The notes beneath the pieces are model-generated. The model did no database searches, had not been told where the DNA came from, and saw nothing but the letters and a program-made list of their open reading frames with translations. Below, one piece after another: positions 39,634 to 48,181 of a stretch of DNA of 64,000 nucleotides (the first letter of the stretch is position 1; every line of letters begins with the position of its first letter). Both the position numbers and the translations under genes were made by a program. The DNA is taken from the NCBI GenBank assembly GCA_035697325.1, contig DASSDB010000002.1, forward strand, positions 217,232-281,231, in the 5' to 3' direction. This DNA comes from Candidatus Saccharimonadales bacterium. GTDB taxonomy: Bacteria; Patescibacteriota; Saccharimonadia; Saccharimonadales; Saccharimonadaceae.

Positions 39634-39900
39634 GAATCTACGTAGTGCAACTTGCCCTTTTCAAGCGGCCAGCCGTGGTTAAAGGGATCACCTTTGTTCT
39701 GAAGCCTGGTCGCTTCAGTGTAAAGGTGGTATACTATAATCACTTCCACGCGATACTCACTGGCATACACCGCTAAGCGTCCCTCGCGAACGGATCATCT
39801 ATCTATCGTCTTCGGATTTGTCGCTAAAGAAACGGGCGAAAAAGACGGGCGAACAATCGAAATAACGTTTCTCTGATTAATTTATTCGGAGATTTTAACG
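39634..39900 (+). promoter_or_regulatory. Structured region, promoter and long leader of the dinB unit
   Basis: AAGCGGCCAG (39663-39672) pairs with CTGGTCGCTT (39706-39715, one G-U) and encloses AAAGG/CCTTT. TATAAT at 39735-39740 is a clear -10 box, which leaves a leader of about 150 bases before ATG 39901. The leader contains GAAACGGGCGAA and GACGGGCGAA in tandem. No LexA-type box was recognised. Confidence 0.5.
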
Positions 39901-40176
39901 ATGGATGACGAACTTTTTTTGAACGAACGGGTGGAGGTGATCACGCTTTTTAGTGATGGGCAAAACCTCTGTAAGCCGGTACGATTTCGCCGACAGAGCG
40001 GGCGAGTAGTGGAGATAACCGAAGTGGGTTTGCGTCACCCGGCACTTCACGGTGCCCGGACGATGCACGTTTTTGACGTGACGGATGGTGGAGCCGATTA
40101 CCGCTTGGAGTTTGATACAGAGCGGCTTACGTGGCATCTCACCCGTGAGGCGGATCACTATGAAGCAAGCGTTTAA
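39901..40176 (+). CDS. Small DinB-associated protein (DUF6504-like)
   Basis: A protein of 91 residues, compact and beta-rich: KPVRFRRQSGRVVEITEVGL and DYRLEFDTERLTWHLT. It resembles the small proteins found beside Y-family polymerase genes in Actinobacteria (DUF6504). The stop lies 17 bases inside dinB, so the two are coupled. A role in translesion synthesis is likely from context, not shown. Confidence 0.7.
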   Translation: MDDELFLNERVEVITLFSDGQNLCKPVRFRRQSGRVVEITEVGLRHPALHGARTMHVFDVTDGGADYRLEFDTERLTWHLTREADHYEASV

Positions 40177-41395
40177 TACGGCGCGTCCTCTCGTGATGCA
40201 TATTGATCTCAACTCTTGTTTTGCAATGGTAGAGCAGCAGTCTCGCCCTCTGTTGCGTGGGCGGCCCGTGGCGGTTGTGAACCGCCGCACGGAGAATACG
40301 TCGATCGTTACCGCCAGTTACGAGGCGAAGGCGCTTGGGGTTGCAGTAGGGATGAAAGTAAAGGAGGCGAAAAAACTTGCCCCTGATTTAGTGGCGCTTG
40401 AGAGCGACCCGGCAAAGTACCGCTATGTGTATCACAAAATGATGGATATCATGAAACGCTACTCGGCGCATATTACGATGAAAAGTATCGACGAAGGCAT
40501 CATCGACTTTAAGGATACGACCGATGCGATTCGTGGACGCGATCTTGTTAATATTGGCTATGAGATCAAACAGCGGCTCCGCGAGGAAGTGGGCTGTGCG
40601 ATGCGCTGTAATGTGGGAATCGCAACTAATCGTTTTTTGGCAAAAACCGCGGCAAGTCTCCATAAGCCTGATGGGTTGGATGTCATTACGCCGGATAATA
40701 TCCATCAGGTACTGGAAAAGTTAAAGCTTACCGATCTCACAGGAATTGCTTATCGCAACCAGCATCGGTTAAACGCAGTAGGAATCTACACGCCGTTGCA
40801 ATTTCTTGAGGCTGATGCCCAGACGCTTAAAAAAGTAGTGTTTAAGAGCGTTGTAGGGGAGTGGTGGCATCAGCGCTTGCGGGGCTGGGAAGTCGACGAT
40901 GTTTCTTATGATCTTAAAACAGTAGGCAGGCAATATGTGCTTGAAAACAAAACGCTGTCGAGGCAATTGATTCTTAAGCGCCTTCATCATTTGTGTGAAT
41001 CCGTAGGAGGAAAGTTACGCTCGCAGGGAAAACGTGCCAGGGGGGTGTTCGTCTATGCTCGTTCATACGATCGAGGGTATTGGCATGCTCGCCGTACTTC
41101 TCCCCTACCCTTTTTCAGTAACGGGGCGATTTACGCACAGGCGTTGCTGCTTTTTACCGAGGCCCCAGAGCGGATCCGTGAAATTGGTGTGAGTTGCTTT
41201 GCGCTCGAAGATAGTGATTCGCGTGACCAGCTTAGCCTTTTTGCTGATGAAATCGTGCGTGAGCAACAAATAACCAGCGCGATCGATACAATCAATCAAC
41301 GCTTTGGCGATAGAACGATCCATTCAGCCGATACATTAGGTACGGGCAAATTCGTGAAACAGAAAATTCCGTTTGGCAGTACGAGGTATTTATAG
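40160..41395 (+). CDS. dinB: Y-family DNA polymerase (DinB/UmuC-like)
   Basis: A protein of 411 residues from ATG 40160. The palm has the metal site HIDLNSCFAMVEQ and SIDEGIIDF (the usual SIDE), VVNRRTENTSIVTASYEAKALGV in the fingers, and a helix-hairpin-helix near LTDLTGIAYRNQHRL. It copies damaged DNA with low fidelity. The C-terminal little-finger region is present; a beta-clamp-like motif DQLSLF is seen near residue 355. The end overlaps the convergent membrane gene by 6 bases. Confidence 0.9.
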   Translation: MKQAFNTARPLVMHIDLNSCFAMVEQQSRPLLRGRPVAVVNRRTENTSIVTASYEAKALGVAVGMKVKEAKKLAPDLVALESDPAKYRYVYHKMMDIMKRYSAHITMKSIDEGIIDFKDTTDAIRGRDLVNIGYEIKQRLREEVGCAMRCNVGIATNRFLAKTAASLHKPDGLDVITPDNIHQVLEKLKLTDLTGIAYRNQHRLNAVGIYTPLQFLEADAQTLKKVVFKSVVGEWWHQRLRGWEVDDVSYDLKTVGRQYVLENKTLSRQLILKRLHHLCESVGGKLRSQGKRARGVFVYARSYDRGYWHARRTSPLPFFSNGAIYAQALLLFTEAPERIREIGVSCFALEDSDSRDQLSLFADEIVREQQITSAIDTINQRFGDRTIHSADTLGTGKFVKQKIPFGSTRYL

Positions 41396-41854
41396 GCTGG
41401 CGCGTGAGAGTAGGTTGCCAAGAATCGTTGTACCGTAAATAAATGCCAAAATGAAGAGGAGGGTTGCTAAGAGGATGTAGGTGCTATAGAGGATACCCCG
41501 GGAAGGATTGTGGGGCTGGCGATGAAGGGCGGGTAGTGATCCGATATAAGAAACGCCGAGCGCGAGAGGAAGAAGGTAGACGGGAAATCCGCTGAAGGTG
41601 AGTCCGATAAACCCAAGGATGAGAAGCGTGCACCCGGAGGTTACACGTGAGAGAATCGTTCGTTTGTTCAAAAATAGCGCCCCGGTAAGTGCCAGAACGA
41701 CGATAACTACTAAGCACAATGATGTGGTAAGCATCGAGCGGTGAGGAGTAAGAAGGCGGATAAGTTCGAGAGCGAGAACGCCTATAGTAAAGGCTGCAAA
41801 GAACATACTTGCACGTTTGAATATTGCCTTTGAGGTGGTGCCTTTCTTTGTCAT
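41390..41854 (-). CDS. Small polytopic membrane protein
   Basis: A protein of 154 residues from ATG 41854, with TATATT 6 bases upstream; earlier in-frame starts precede the promoter. Four helices are visible after a basic N-terminus (TKKGTTSKAIFKRA). No family recognised. Its 3' end overlaps dinB. Confidence 0.7.
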   Translation of the reverse strand: MTKKGTTSKAIFKRASMFFAAFTIGVLALELIRLLTPHRSMLTTSLCLVVIVVLALTGALFLNKRTILSRVTSGCTLLILGFIGLTFSGFPVYLLPLALGVSYIGSLPALHRQPHNPSRGILYSTYILLATLLFILAFIYGTTILGNLLSRASL

Positions 41855-41874
41855 TGTCCCAATATACCACATAC

Positions 41875-41903
41875 TTGACACCGTAAACCAATTGCCCTAG
41901 CAT
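41875..41903 (+). promoter_or_regulatory. Promoter of orphan gene 17
   Basis: TTGACA (41875-41880) and TAGCAT (41898-41903) are 17 bp apart. It is divergent from the leaderless promoter of the membrane gene at 41390 and gives a leader of about 55 bases. Confidence 0.65.
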
Positions 41904-41966
41904 GGGAAAATCGTGCTCGGGCTACCTGCCCGTTTGCACGCACTTCGACTTTTGGAAGGGTCAGTG

Positions 41967-42206
41967 ATGAAAAGACTGTTTGTCGGTTTGTCGGTCGCTG
42001 TGACGGTGGTGCTCGCGGTTCTGTTCGCACCCGCCGTGGCATCGGCCGACGGCTTGCCGTGGATCTGGCGCCTGGGCGTCGACGGAAGTCTGCGTGGTTT
42101 GGCTGGACAGTCATCGGCGGCAGCACTGGCAACGACCGGCTGGACCGAGATGGTGACGGCCGACGGAGCTACCTGTGTCCGTGGAATTCTACGAGACGGA
42201 GTATAG
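41967..42206 (+). CDS. Small secreted protein (orphan gene 17)
   Basis: A protein of 79 residues with GGAAGGG before the ATG. A strong signal peptide (MKRLF, hydrophobic to about residue 22, cleavage near ASADG) leaves a mature peptide of about 50 residues with one Cys. It is GC-rich with its own promoter and terminator. A secreted peptide of this size could act on neighbouring or host cells; that is speculation. Confidence 0.65.
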   Translation: MKRLFVGLSVAVTVVLAVLFAPAVASADGLPWIWRLGVDGSLRGLAGQSSAAALATTGWTEMVTADGATCVRGILRDGV

Positions 42207-42281
42207 CGATTCCGGCCAGGGTGATCGTCGCTCGCTCGGTTCGTACAACGCTCCGTGCATCTCCTGATCATTCAAGGGTCG

Positions 42282-42316
42282 ATCCCCTGCCGTATGTATG
42301 CGGTGGGGGATTTTCC
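42282..42316 (+). terminator. Intrinsic terminator
   Basis: ATCCCC pairs with GGGGAT with additional CCG/CGG pairing inside, followed by TTTTCCTTTTT. Confidence 0.8.
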
Positions 42317-42327
42317 TTTTTGGACAT

Positions 42328-42394
42328 GAAAAGAGGCCCACGAAAGGCTAAACGAACGTAAATGTGTTCGTGAGCACTCTTTTCGTAGGCCTTT
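42328..42394 (-). terminator. Large hairpin at the 3' end of orphan gene 18
   Basis: On the minus strand GGCCTACGAAA pairs with TTTCGTGGGCC (one G-U); inside, ACGAAC pairs with GTTCGT around an 8-base loop. CTCTTTTC follows. It starts 7 bases after the gene. Confidence 0.75.
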
Positions 42395-42400
42395 TGCTTT

Positions 42401-42691
42401 TTACTCCGCCACAATGCGGAGTTTACCGTCCTCCTCCTGAAGGATGAACTGACGCCGATCGTTGAGCTTCACTTCGTCGAGGTGAATCTTGTTGTCCACG
42501 AGTTTGGCAACGAGCAGAAGTTCTGCGGGTCGTTCACCATTCTCGTAGTAAAGAACGCCGAAGCTGCTGCCATCCTCGGTCTTTTCCTCGAGAAACTTCC
42601 TCGCTTCGTCGAGGCTCGAGCACGTGGCCTCGTTGCCGTGGTTTCCCAGTAGGAGGGAGACGACAGTGTAGCGGGTTGCAGGGTTTGACAC
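42401..42691 (-). CDS. GC-rich orphan gene 18, unknown
   Basis: A protein of 96 residues starting at GTG 42691 with AAGGAG 7 bases upstream. It is alpha/beta and acidic: SLDEARKFLEEKTEDG, then a beta-rich C-terminus RRQFILQEEDGKLRIVAE. Codons favour C and G. It has its own leader and a large terminator. No family recognised. Confidence 0.7.
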   Translation of the reverse strand: MSNPATRYTVVSLLLGNHGNEATCSSLDEARKFLEEKTEDGSSFGVLYYENGERPAELLLVAKLVDNKIHLDEVKLNDRRQFILQEEDGKLRIVAE

Positions 42692-42786
42692 GACGACTCC
42701 TTAGCAGAAAATGCAGGACCCTCGTATAATACCGCTATTTTTTATTTTCGCAACCGATTGAAAGCAAGCCTCTGTATAATAAAACT

Positions 42787-42960
42787 ATGAATAAGAGAGT
42801 ACTTCTCTTCTTTGCAATTATCTTTGGTGTGCTTGGCGCGTACGTTCCTGTATGGTTTGGTGATACGGAGCTACTTGATGGCTGGAGTATTTTAGGTGGT
42901 TTCGTCGGTGGTTTATTTGGTATTTGGCTGGGCGTAGTGGTATCAAAAAGGTGGGGATAA
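42787..42960 (+). CDS. Small two-helix membrane protein
   Basis: A protein of 57 residues starting KRVLLFFAIIFGVLGAYVP after the Met-Asn, with a second helix ILGGFVGGLFGIWLGVVVS and a basic end. TATAAT ends 6 bases before the ATG, so the mRNA is probably leaderless. The stop is 3 bases before the pilin start, so they are cotranscribed. Codons match core genes. Confidence 0.7.
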   Translation: MNKRVLLFFAIIFGVLGAYVPVWFGDTELLDGWSILGGFVGGLFGIWLGVVVSKRWG

Positions 42961-42963
42961 CGA

Positions 42964-43587
42964 ATGAGGGGAGGGCGTGTTAAAGGATTTACGATCGTCG
43001 AATTGCTGATCGTCATTGTTATTATTGGTATTTTGGCGGCTATTGTTGTTGCTTCTTATAATGGTGTTCAAAATAGGGCACGAAATAGTGTTAGGGTAAG
43101 CGATATCAAGACGGCGCAAAAGCTGGTTGAGGCGTATAATGCCCAAAATGGCAGTTACCCCATAACAACCAGCAATCCTGTTAGCAACTGGAAATCATTT
43201 GATGTACGTACCGACGATAATTGTCAGAACGGTACGAGCCAGCGGGATTGGATCCCTGGCCTTTCGACGGCACTTCCCCAGAGTGATCAGGCGTATGCCG
43301 GAGGCGTTGATGGTATAAACGGTTGTTATCTATATGTAAGCAATGGCACTCAGTATGTTCTTTCCGCTTGGAATATGGCTAGTTCGCCGCAAACATCCAC
43401 GCTGTATCGCCGGCTCGGGTTTCGAGAGTTTCAAACTCCTACATCCACGCAGTTTTATACATGCAATAGTAATGTGGTTGGTGGGGCAAACGGCAGTAGT
43501 TACGATATCACACAGGATTACTACAAGCATTCGTATACAGTTTCAAATATTACCGATTGTAACGAGACGCCACCTCCAGGTGCATAG
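42964..43587 (+). CDS. Type IV pilin-like protein
   Basis: A protein of 207 residues. The class III leader MRGGRVKG is followed by FTIVELLIVIVIIGILAAI with Glu 5, the hallmark of type IV pilins; a prepilin peptidase would cut after KG. The globular part has several Cys (near 80, 120, 165 and 196) that may form disulfides. Pili in this lineage are linked to twitching and host attachment. No assembly ATPase or peptidase lies nearby. Confidence 0.9.
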   Translation: MRGGRVKGFTIVELLIVIVIIGILAAIVVASYNGVQNRARNSVRVSDIKTAQKLVEAYNAQNGSYPITTSNPVSNWKSFDVRTDDNCQNGTSQRDWIPGLSTALPQSDQAYAGGVDGINGCYLYVSNGTQYVLSAWNMASSPQTSTLYRRLGFREFQTPTSTQFYTCNSNVVGGANGSSYDITQDYYKHSYTVSNITDCNETPPPGA

Positions 43588-43602
43588 CGTATAATAGGGG
43601 CA

Positions 43603-44463
43603 ATGATTCAAAAGTGTCTTGTTGCGGTAAGTGGTGGTGTGGACTCTGTGGCATTGCTCGATATGCTGGTAAAGCAAGGCGCATACGAACTACTGGTGGC
43701 GCATTTTGATCATGGAATAAGGCAGGACTCACAGGGAGATGCGCGATTTGTTGAGGCGCTAGCAAAAAAATACTCTCTTCCCTTCTTTACTAAGCGCGAA
43801 GAATTGGGACCGCATGCCAGTGAAGAAGAAGCGCGGGGCCAAAGGTACAGCTTTTTGCGCCATGTCGCAAAAGAGCAAGGAGCGATCATTGCTACAGCAC
43901 ACCACGCAGACGACATTGTGGAAACTGTGGCTATTAATATAATAAGAGGAACCGGTTGGCGTGGGCTGGCGGTGATGGGAGCAAAGGATATCATAAGACC
44001 TTTAAGTACTCTTCGAAAATCCGAGATTTACGCGTATGCTCTCGAAAATCGTCTGGAGTGGGTAGAGGACGATACAAATGCAACCGACAAATATCTTCGT
44101 AATCGTGTGCGCTCTCAAATTGCACGCCTAGTAGATGATGGTACGAAGCAGCAGCTTCTTGAACTTTGGAAAGCGCAAGCCGTATGTAGACAGGAGATTG
44201 AGGGCGAAGCAATACGAACTCTAAGTGCCGCGCATCATTCACGTTATTTTTTTACCTGTATTGATAGTAATGTGGCACTGGAGCTCCTTCGCCGCCGTAT
44301 ATATGCGGATCTTGGTGTTACGTTACTCACTTCGCAACTTGAACGTGGCCTTCTGGCGATCAAGGTGGCGCTGCCCGGCTCAATCGTACAGCTTGGTCGG
44401 GGGGTGGAACTTTCTTTTTCACGCGAGAGTTTTGTTGCTCTCCAAAGTGAAAAAATGCTATGA
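43603..44463 (+). CDS. tilS: tRNA(Ile)-lysidine synthase
   Basis: A protein of 286 residues with the PP-loop SGGVDSVALLDML at residues 9-21, HFDHGIRQDS, HHADDIVETVAINIIRGTG and RPLSTLRKSEI. It converts C34 of the CAT-anticodon Ile tRNA to lysidine so that it reads AUA. The length fits the short form without the extra C-terminal domains. TATAAT lies 7 bases before the ATG. A candidate substrate tRNA is at 37497. Confidence 0.93.
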   Translation: MIQKCLVAVSGGVDSVALLDMLVKQGAYELLVAHFDHGIRQDSQGDARFVEALAKKYSLPFFTKREELGPHASEEEARGQRYSFLRHVAKEQGAIIATAHHADDIVETVAINIIRGTGWRGLAVMGAKDIIRPLSTLRKSEIYAYALENRLEWVEDDTNATDKYLRNRVRSQIARLVDDGTKQQLLELWKAQAVCRQEIEGEAIRTLSAAHHSRYFFTCIDSNVALELLRRRIYADLGVTLLTSQLERGLLAIKVALPGSIVQLGRGVELSFSRESFVALQSEKML

Positions 44464-44527
44464 TTTATAGGAGTATCTTGATCTGATTCTTGTAACTCCT
44501 AAATAAGAAGGAACCTATAGATTAATT

Positions 44528-46384
44528 ATGGCAAAACAGCAGTCTCCAAAGAAAAAGTTTACAAATGCCGTACGACTGAGCATGTTCTGGGCAATCCTAG
44601 TGTTCATCGCACTCGCCGTCGTCGCATTTACCTCTCCACAAGGAGGATTGAAGGACGTTCCGTTCTCGGACGTTATTAAGCGTGCTAACAGCGGCGAAAT
44701 TTCCAAGCTCGAAATTCAGGGCAACGATATTAAAATCACACCGAAAGGCCAGCAGAAACCGACCGAACATTCAGTGAAAGAAGGTGGCAGCAGTATTTAC
44801 GAGCAAGGTCTAAAACAAGAAGCTACCGAAGTCACCATCGTCCCGCCATCTGAAGTAGGCTCAACACTATGGAATGTGGCAATTATTATTGTGCCAGTGC
44901 TTCTAATTGGTGCCTTCTTTGTGTTCATGATGCGTCAGGCTCAGGGCCAAAACAACCAAGCGATGGGCTTTGGTAAGTCGAAGGCAAAGCTGTACGGTAT
45001 CGATAAAGAAAAAGTTGTTTTTGATGACATTGCGGGTAATGACTCGGCTAAGCAAGACCTTGAGGAAGTCGTAGATTTCTTGAAACATCCTAAAAAATAC
45101 GAAAGCCTCGGTGCCAAAATTCCAAAAGGTGTACTGCTGGTAGGTAATCCGGGTACTGGTAAAACGATGCTCGCCCGTGCCGTTGCGGGTGAAGCTAACG
45201 TACCATTCTTCTCGATATCAGGTTCAGAATTCGTAGAAATGTTCGTGGGTGTCGGTGCAAGCCGTGTGCGCGACCTCTTTGCTAAGGCAAAAAAGAATGC
45301 TCCGGCGATTGTGTTTATCGACGAGATTGATGCCGTGGGTCGTAAACGCGGGAGCGGTATGGGGGGCGGTCACGATGAACGTGAGCAGACATTGAACCAG
45401 ATTCTGGTAGAAATGGACGGATTTGAGACCGGTACGAATGTGATTGTTCTCGCAGCGACCAATCGTGCCGACGTGCTTGACCCCGCTCTTCTCCGACCTG
45501 GCCGCTTTGATCGTCGCACGAATATCATGCTTCCTGAGCGTAAAGATCGTGAAGCGATTCTTAAAGTTCACTTCCGCAATAAGCCTGTGGACGGAACGGT
45601 CAATATCGATGCGCTCGCAGCCAAGACAGCCGGTTCATCTGGTGCAGACCTGGCAAATATTGCCAACGAGGCAGCTATTATCGCTGCTCGTCGTAATAGC
45701 AAGAAGATCAGTAACGTCGATTTGACAGAAGCATTTGAAAAAGTTGCCATTGGTCCTGAGCGCAAGACCAAAATAATGAGCGAAAAGGAAAAACAACTCA
45801 CTGCATACCACGAAGCTGGCCATGCGATCGTTGGTCATGTACTGCCCGATTCGGATCCTGTTCATAAGGTGACGATTATTCCTCGCGGCGGTACGGGTGG
45901 CGTGACGTGGTTCCTTCCACCGGAAGATAAAAGCTACACGAGCGTGGTTGAGTTTAAGGATATTCTGGCGCGTGCATTAGGCGGCCGTATTGCCGAAAAA
46001 ATCATCTATGGCGATGATCATATTACAACCGGCGCCGGCTCCGACTTGCGCAAGGCAACTGAAATTGCACGCGATATGGTCATCGAACAAGGAATGGGTA
46101 CCAAGCTTCGCGATCAGGTCTTCCACGAAGACAATGGCGGCATGGTGTTTGACCGCATTACTCATGAGCGACCATACAGCGACGAAACCGCTAAGGAAAT
46201 CGATAAAGAAGTCGAAACGCTTATTAAGGAAGCTGCTAAACGTGCTGAGGCCGTTCTAAAGCATAACCGTCCAAGCCTCGATCACCTTGCTAATGCACTT
46301 CTTGAAGAAGAAACGATTGAAGAAGAAGGCGTCAAGAAACTTTTAGCTCATACTGTTTTGCCACCGGAGGCAAAGCTATACTAG
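44528..46384 (+). CDS. ftsH: ATP-dependent zinc metalloprotease FtsH
   Basis: A protein of 618 residues. Two transmembrane helices (about 16-36 and 115-137) flank an outer domain. The AAA module has [21 protein letters not shown] and the second region of homology [20 protein letters not shown]. The zinc site is HEAGH (about 429-433). It degrades misfolded membrane and short-lived regulatory proteins as a hexamer. Only 11 bases separate it from murJ. Confidence 0.97.
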   Translation: MAKQQSPKKKFTNAVRLSMFWAILVFIALAVVAFTSPQGGLKDVPFSDVIKRANSGEISKLEIQGNDIKITPKGQQKPTEHSVKEGGSSIYEQGLKQEATEVTIVPPSEVGSTLWNVAIIIVPVLLIGAFFVFMMRQAQGQNNQAMGFGKSKAKLYGIDKEKVVFDDIAGNDSAKQDLEEVVDFLKHPKKYESLGAKIPKGVLLVGNPGTGKTMLARAVAGEANVPFFSISGSEFVEMFVGVGASRVRDLFAKAKKNAPAIVFIDEIDAVGRKRGSGMGGGHDEREQTLNQILVEMDGFETGTNVIVLAATNRADVLDPALLRPGRFDRRTNIMLPERKDREAILKVHFRNKPVDGTVNIDALAAKTAGSSGADLANIANEAAIIAARRNSKKISNVDLTEAFEKVAIGPERKTKIMSEKEKQLTAYHEAGHAIVGHVLPDSDPVHKVTIIPRGGTGGVTWFLPPEDKSYTSVVEFKDILARALGGRIAEKIIYGDDHITTGAGSDLRKATEIARDMVIEQGMGTKLRDQVFHEDNGGMVFDRITHERPYSDETAKEIDKEVETLIKEAAKRAEAVLKHNRPSLDHLANALLEEETIEEEGVKKLLAHTVLPPEAKLY

Positions 46385-46395
46385 GGTAGCGGCCA

Positions 46396-48024
46396 ATGGG
46401 CAAAGTACGAAGTGCCGTCGCAAGAGCCAATATAAAGCTTACGATCCAGCTTGCCGCTGTACTATTGGCTGGATCAACGCTTCTTTCGAGTGCGCTCGGG
46501 TTGTTTCGTGACCGTCTTTTAAACGGTGCTTACCTCGATACATATCCTGTAGGGATCGACGCATATACGGTCGCGTTTACGATCCCCGATTTTATGTTCT
46601 TTATTCTTGTTTCGGGCGCGCTGAGCGTGACATTCATCCCTGTCTTTAATCAGCGCCTCGCAACAGGGAACAAAAAGTCTGCCTGGGAACTCAGCGCAAG
46701 TATGATCAATTTTATGGCGCTCGCCACGCTTATCGCCAGTGTATTAATTATTATTTTTGCTGAGCAACTTGTTCGCTATGTAGTTGGGCCGGGGCTTGAT
46801 GAATCCGGACGGAGTCTGGCCATAAGCATGATGCGTGTCATTGCGATCAACCCCTTTCTGTTTGCGATTGCGACGGTTATTGCTAGTATGCAGCAGGCAA
46901 TCGGGCGCTTCACCTTTTATGCCCTGGCGCCCACGATCTATAACATCGGTATTATCATTGGTACCCTGTTTTTCACGAATGGCATAAATATTTTTGGCTG
47001 GCAGATTTTTGACGGTGGAATCATGGGTGTGGCATTGGGCGTCGTGCTTGGATCGATTCTTCAGCTGCTTGTAAGTTCCATTGGACTTATGGGGCTGGGC
47101 TTTGATTATCAATTTAAGATATTTTGGAAAAACAAGGGCTTTCGCCAGGTGCTCCGCTTGTTGCCGCCACGCTCGTTAGACCAAGGGGCCGACTATCTGA
47201 ATAGTCTGGTCGAAACAAACTTGGCCTCACGCATGGCTGCGGGTACGGTACGTTCATATCAGCAGGCGACCGCTCTTCATTTGGTGCCGATCAATCTTAT
47301 CGGTGTGGCTATTAGTACGGCGGCATTTCCTAAAATGACCGAGCGACTGAGCCAAGGGCGACCAGACCTATTTAAGACTGAACTTCAGGCAATCCTGCGC
47401 GTAATTATTTGGTTGGCGTTGCCGGTGGCAATAGTCGCTTTCTTTTGCCGGGGATACCTTGTAAATTTCATCAAAAACGGTGGAGATACGCTTATGGCGG
47501 GGTTACTTGGTGCACTTGTCGTGGCCATTTTGTTCCGTTCGATCTATCATATCGCCGCTCGTAGTTTTTATGCCCAGCAAGATACGAAAACTCCACTCTA
47601 TATCTCAATATTCTCTATCGGTCTCAATATTTTCTTAGCTGTATGGTTTACGACGTCGCTTTCTATGGGGGCGTATGGACTGGCTTGGGCGCAATCGATC
47701 GTGGCCGCGGTGGAGGTGGCGATTCTATTTGTGATTATGTCATGGCGCATCAAGGGACTATTTAATGGCGCATTCATACATGCCGTTGCCCGGATGACTG
47801 GTGCGACAGCAATGATGGGGGTTGTGACGTACATTACTGTGCAGCTCTTTCAATTGGGTGTGAACGATCAGAGCTTCCTTGCGACCTTCCCTAAGTTTAT
47901 GGTGATTGTGATTGTGAGCCTCGGCTCGTACGTATTCTTTAGTCGTTTGCTTAAGTTACGTGAAGCCGAGCCGGTAATTGCAAAAGTGCGGTCACTTTTC
48001 TTTGGAAGGGTACGCTCCAAGTAG
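46396..48024 (+). CDS. murJ: Lipid II flippase MurJ/MviN
   Basis: A protein of 542 residues with about fourteen helices. The MATE-like MurJ features are FRDRLLNGAYLDTYPVGIDAYTVAF near the start, FIPVFNQRLATG, and SIYHIAARSFYAQQDTKTPLYIS in the second half. It moves lipid II across the membrane for wall synthesis. It follows ftsH with an 11-base gap and is followed by an 87-bp inverted repeat. Confidence 0.93.
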   Translation: MGKVRSAVARANIKLTIQLAAVLLAGSTLLSSALGLFRDRLLNGAYLDTYPVGIDAYTVAFTIPDFMFFILVSGALSVTFIPVFNQRLATGNKKSAWELSASMINFMALATLIASVLIIIFAEQLVRYVVGPGLDESGRSLAISMMRVIAINPFLFAIATVIASMQQAIGRFTFYALAPTIYNIGIIIGTLFFTNGINIFGWQIFDGGIMGVALGVVLGSILQLLVSSIGLMGLGFDYQFKIFWKNKGFRQVLRLLPPRSLDQGADYLNSLVETNLASRMAAGTVRSYQQATALHLVPINLIGVAISTAAFPKMTERLSQGRPDLFKTELQAILRVIIWLALPVAIVAFFCRGYLVNFIKNGGDTLMAGLLGALVVAILFRSIYHIAARSFYAQQDTKTPLYISIFSIGLNIFLAVWFTTSLSMGAYGLAWAQSIVAAVEVAILFVIMSWRIKGLFNGAFIHAVARMTGATAMMGVVTYITVQLFQLGVNDQSFLATFPKFMVIVIVSLGSYVFFSRLLKLREAEPVIAKVRSLFFGRVRSK

Positions 48025-48043
48025 TAATTGGCAGATGAGAAGT

Positions 48044-48130
48044 GCGGGTCCTGTCATTCGGTCCGCCCCTAAAAATTTTTATCTTTTAGATAAAATATTT
48101 TTGGGCGCTGCCCCGCCGAGTGTCACCCGC
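48044..48130. repeat. 87-bp inverted-repeat element, copy 1
   Basis: Nested arms: GCGGGT/ACCCGC, CATTCGG/CCGAGTG, GCCCCTAAAAA/TTTTTGGGC and ATCT/AGAT. Copy 2 at 55991 is almost identical. It sits between murJ and lepA. Confidence 0.85.
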
Positions 48131-48181
48131 AACAGTAGTAGCACAACACCTCAGTTAATGCTATAATACACCTCTGAAATC

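Noticed and set aside
10477-42691. Integron cassette array as explanation for the GC-rich orphan genes.
   Set aside because: The genes occur in both orientations, are scattered among core genes, have their own promoters, and no attC-type core sites or integrase were found.
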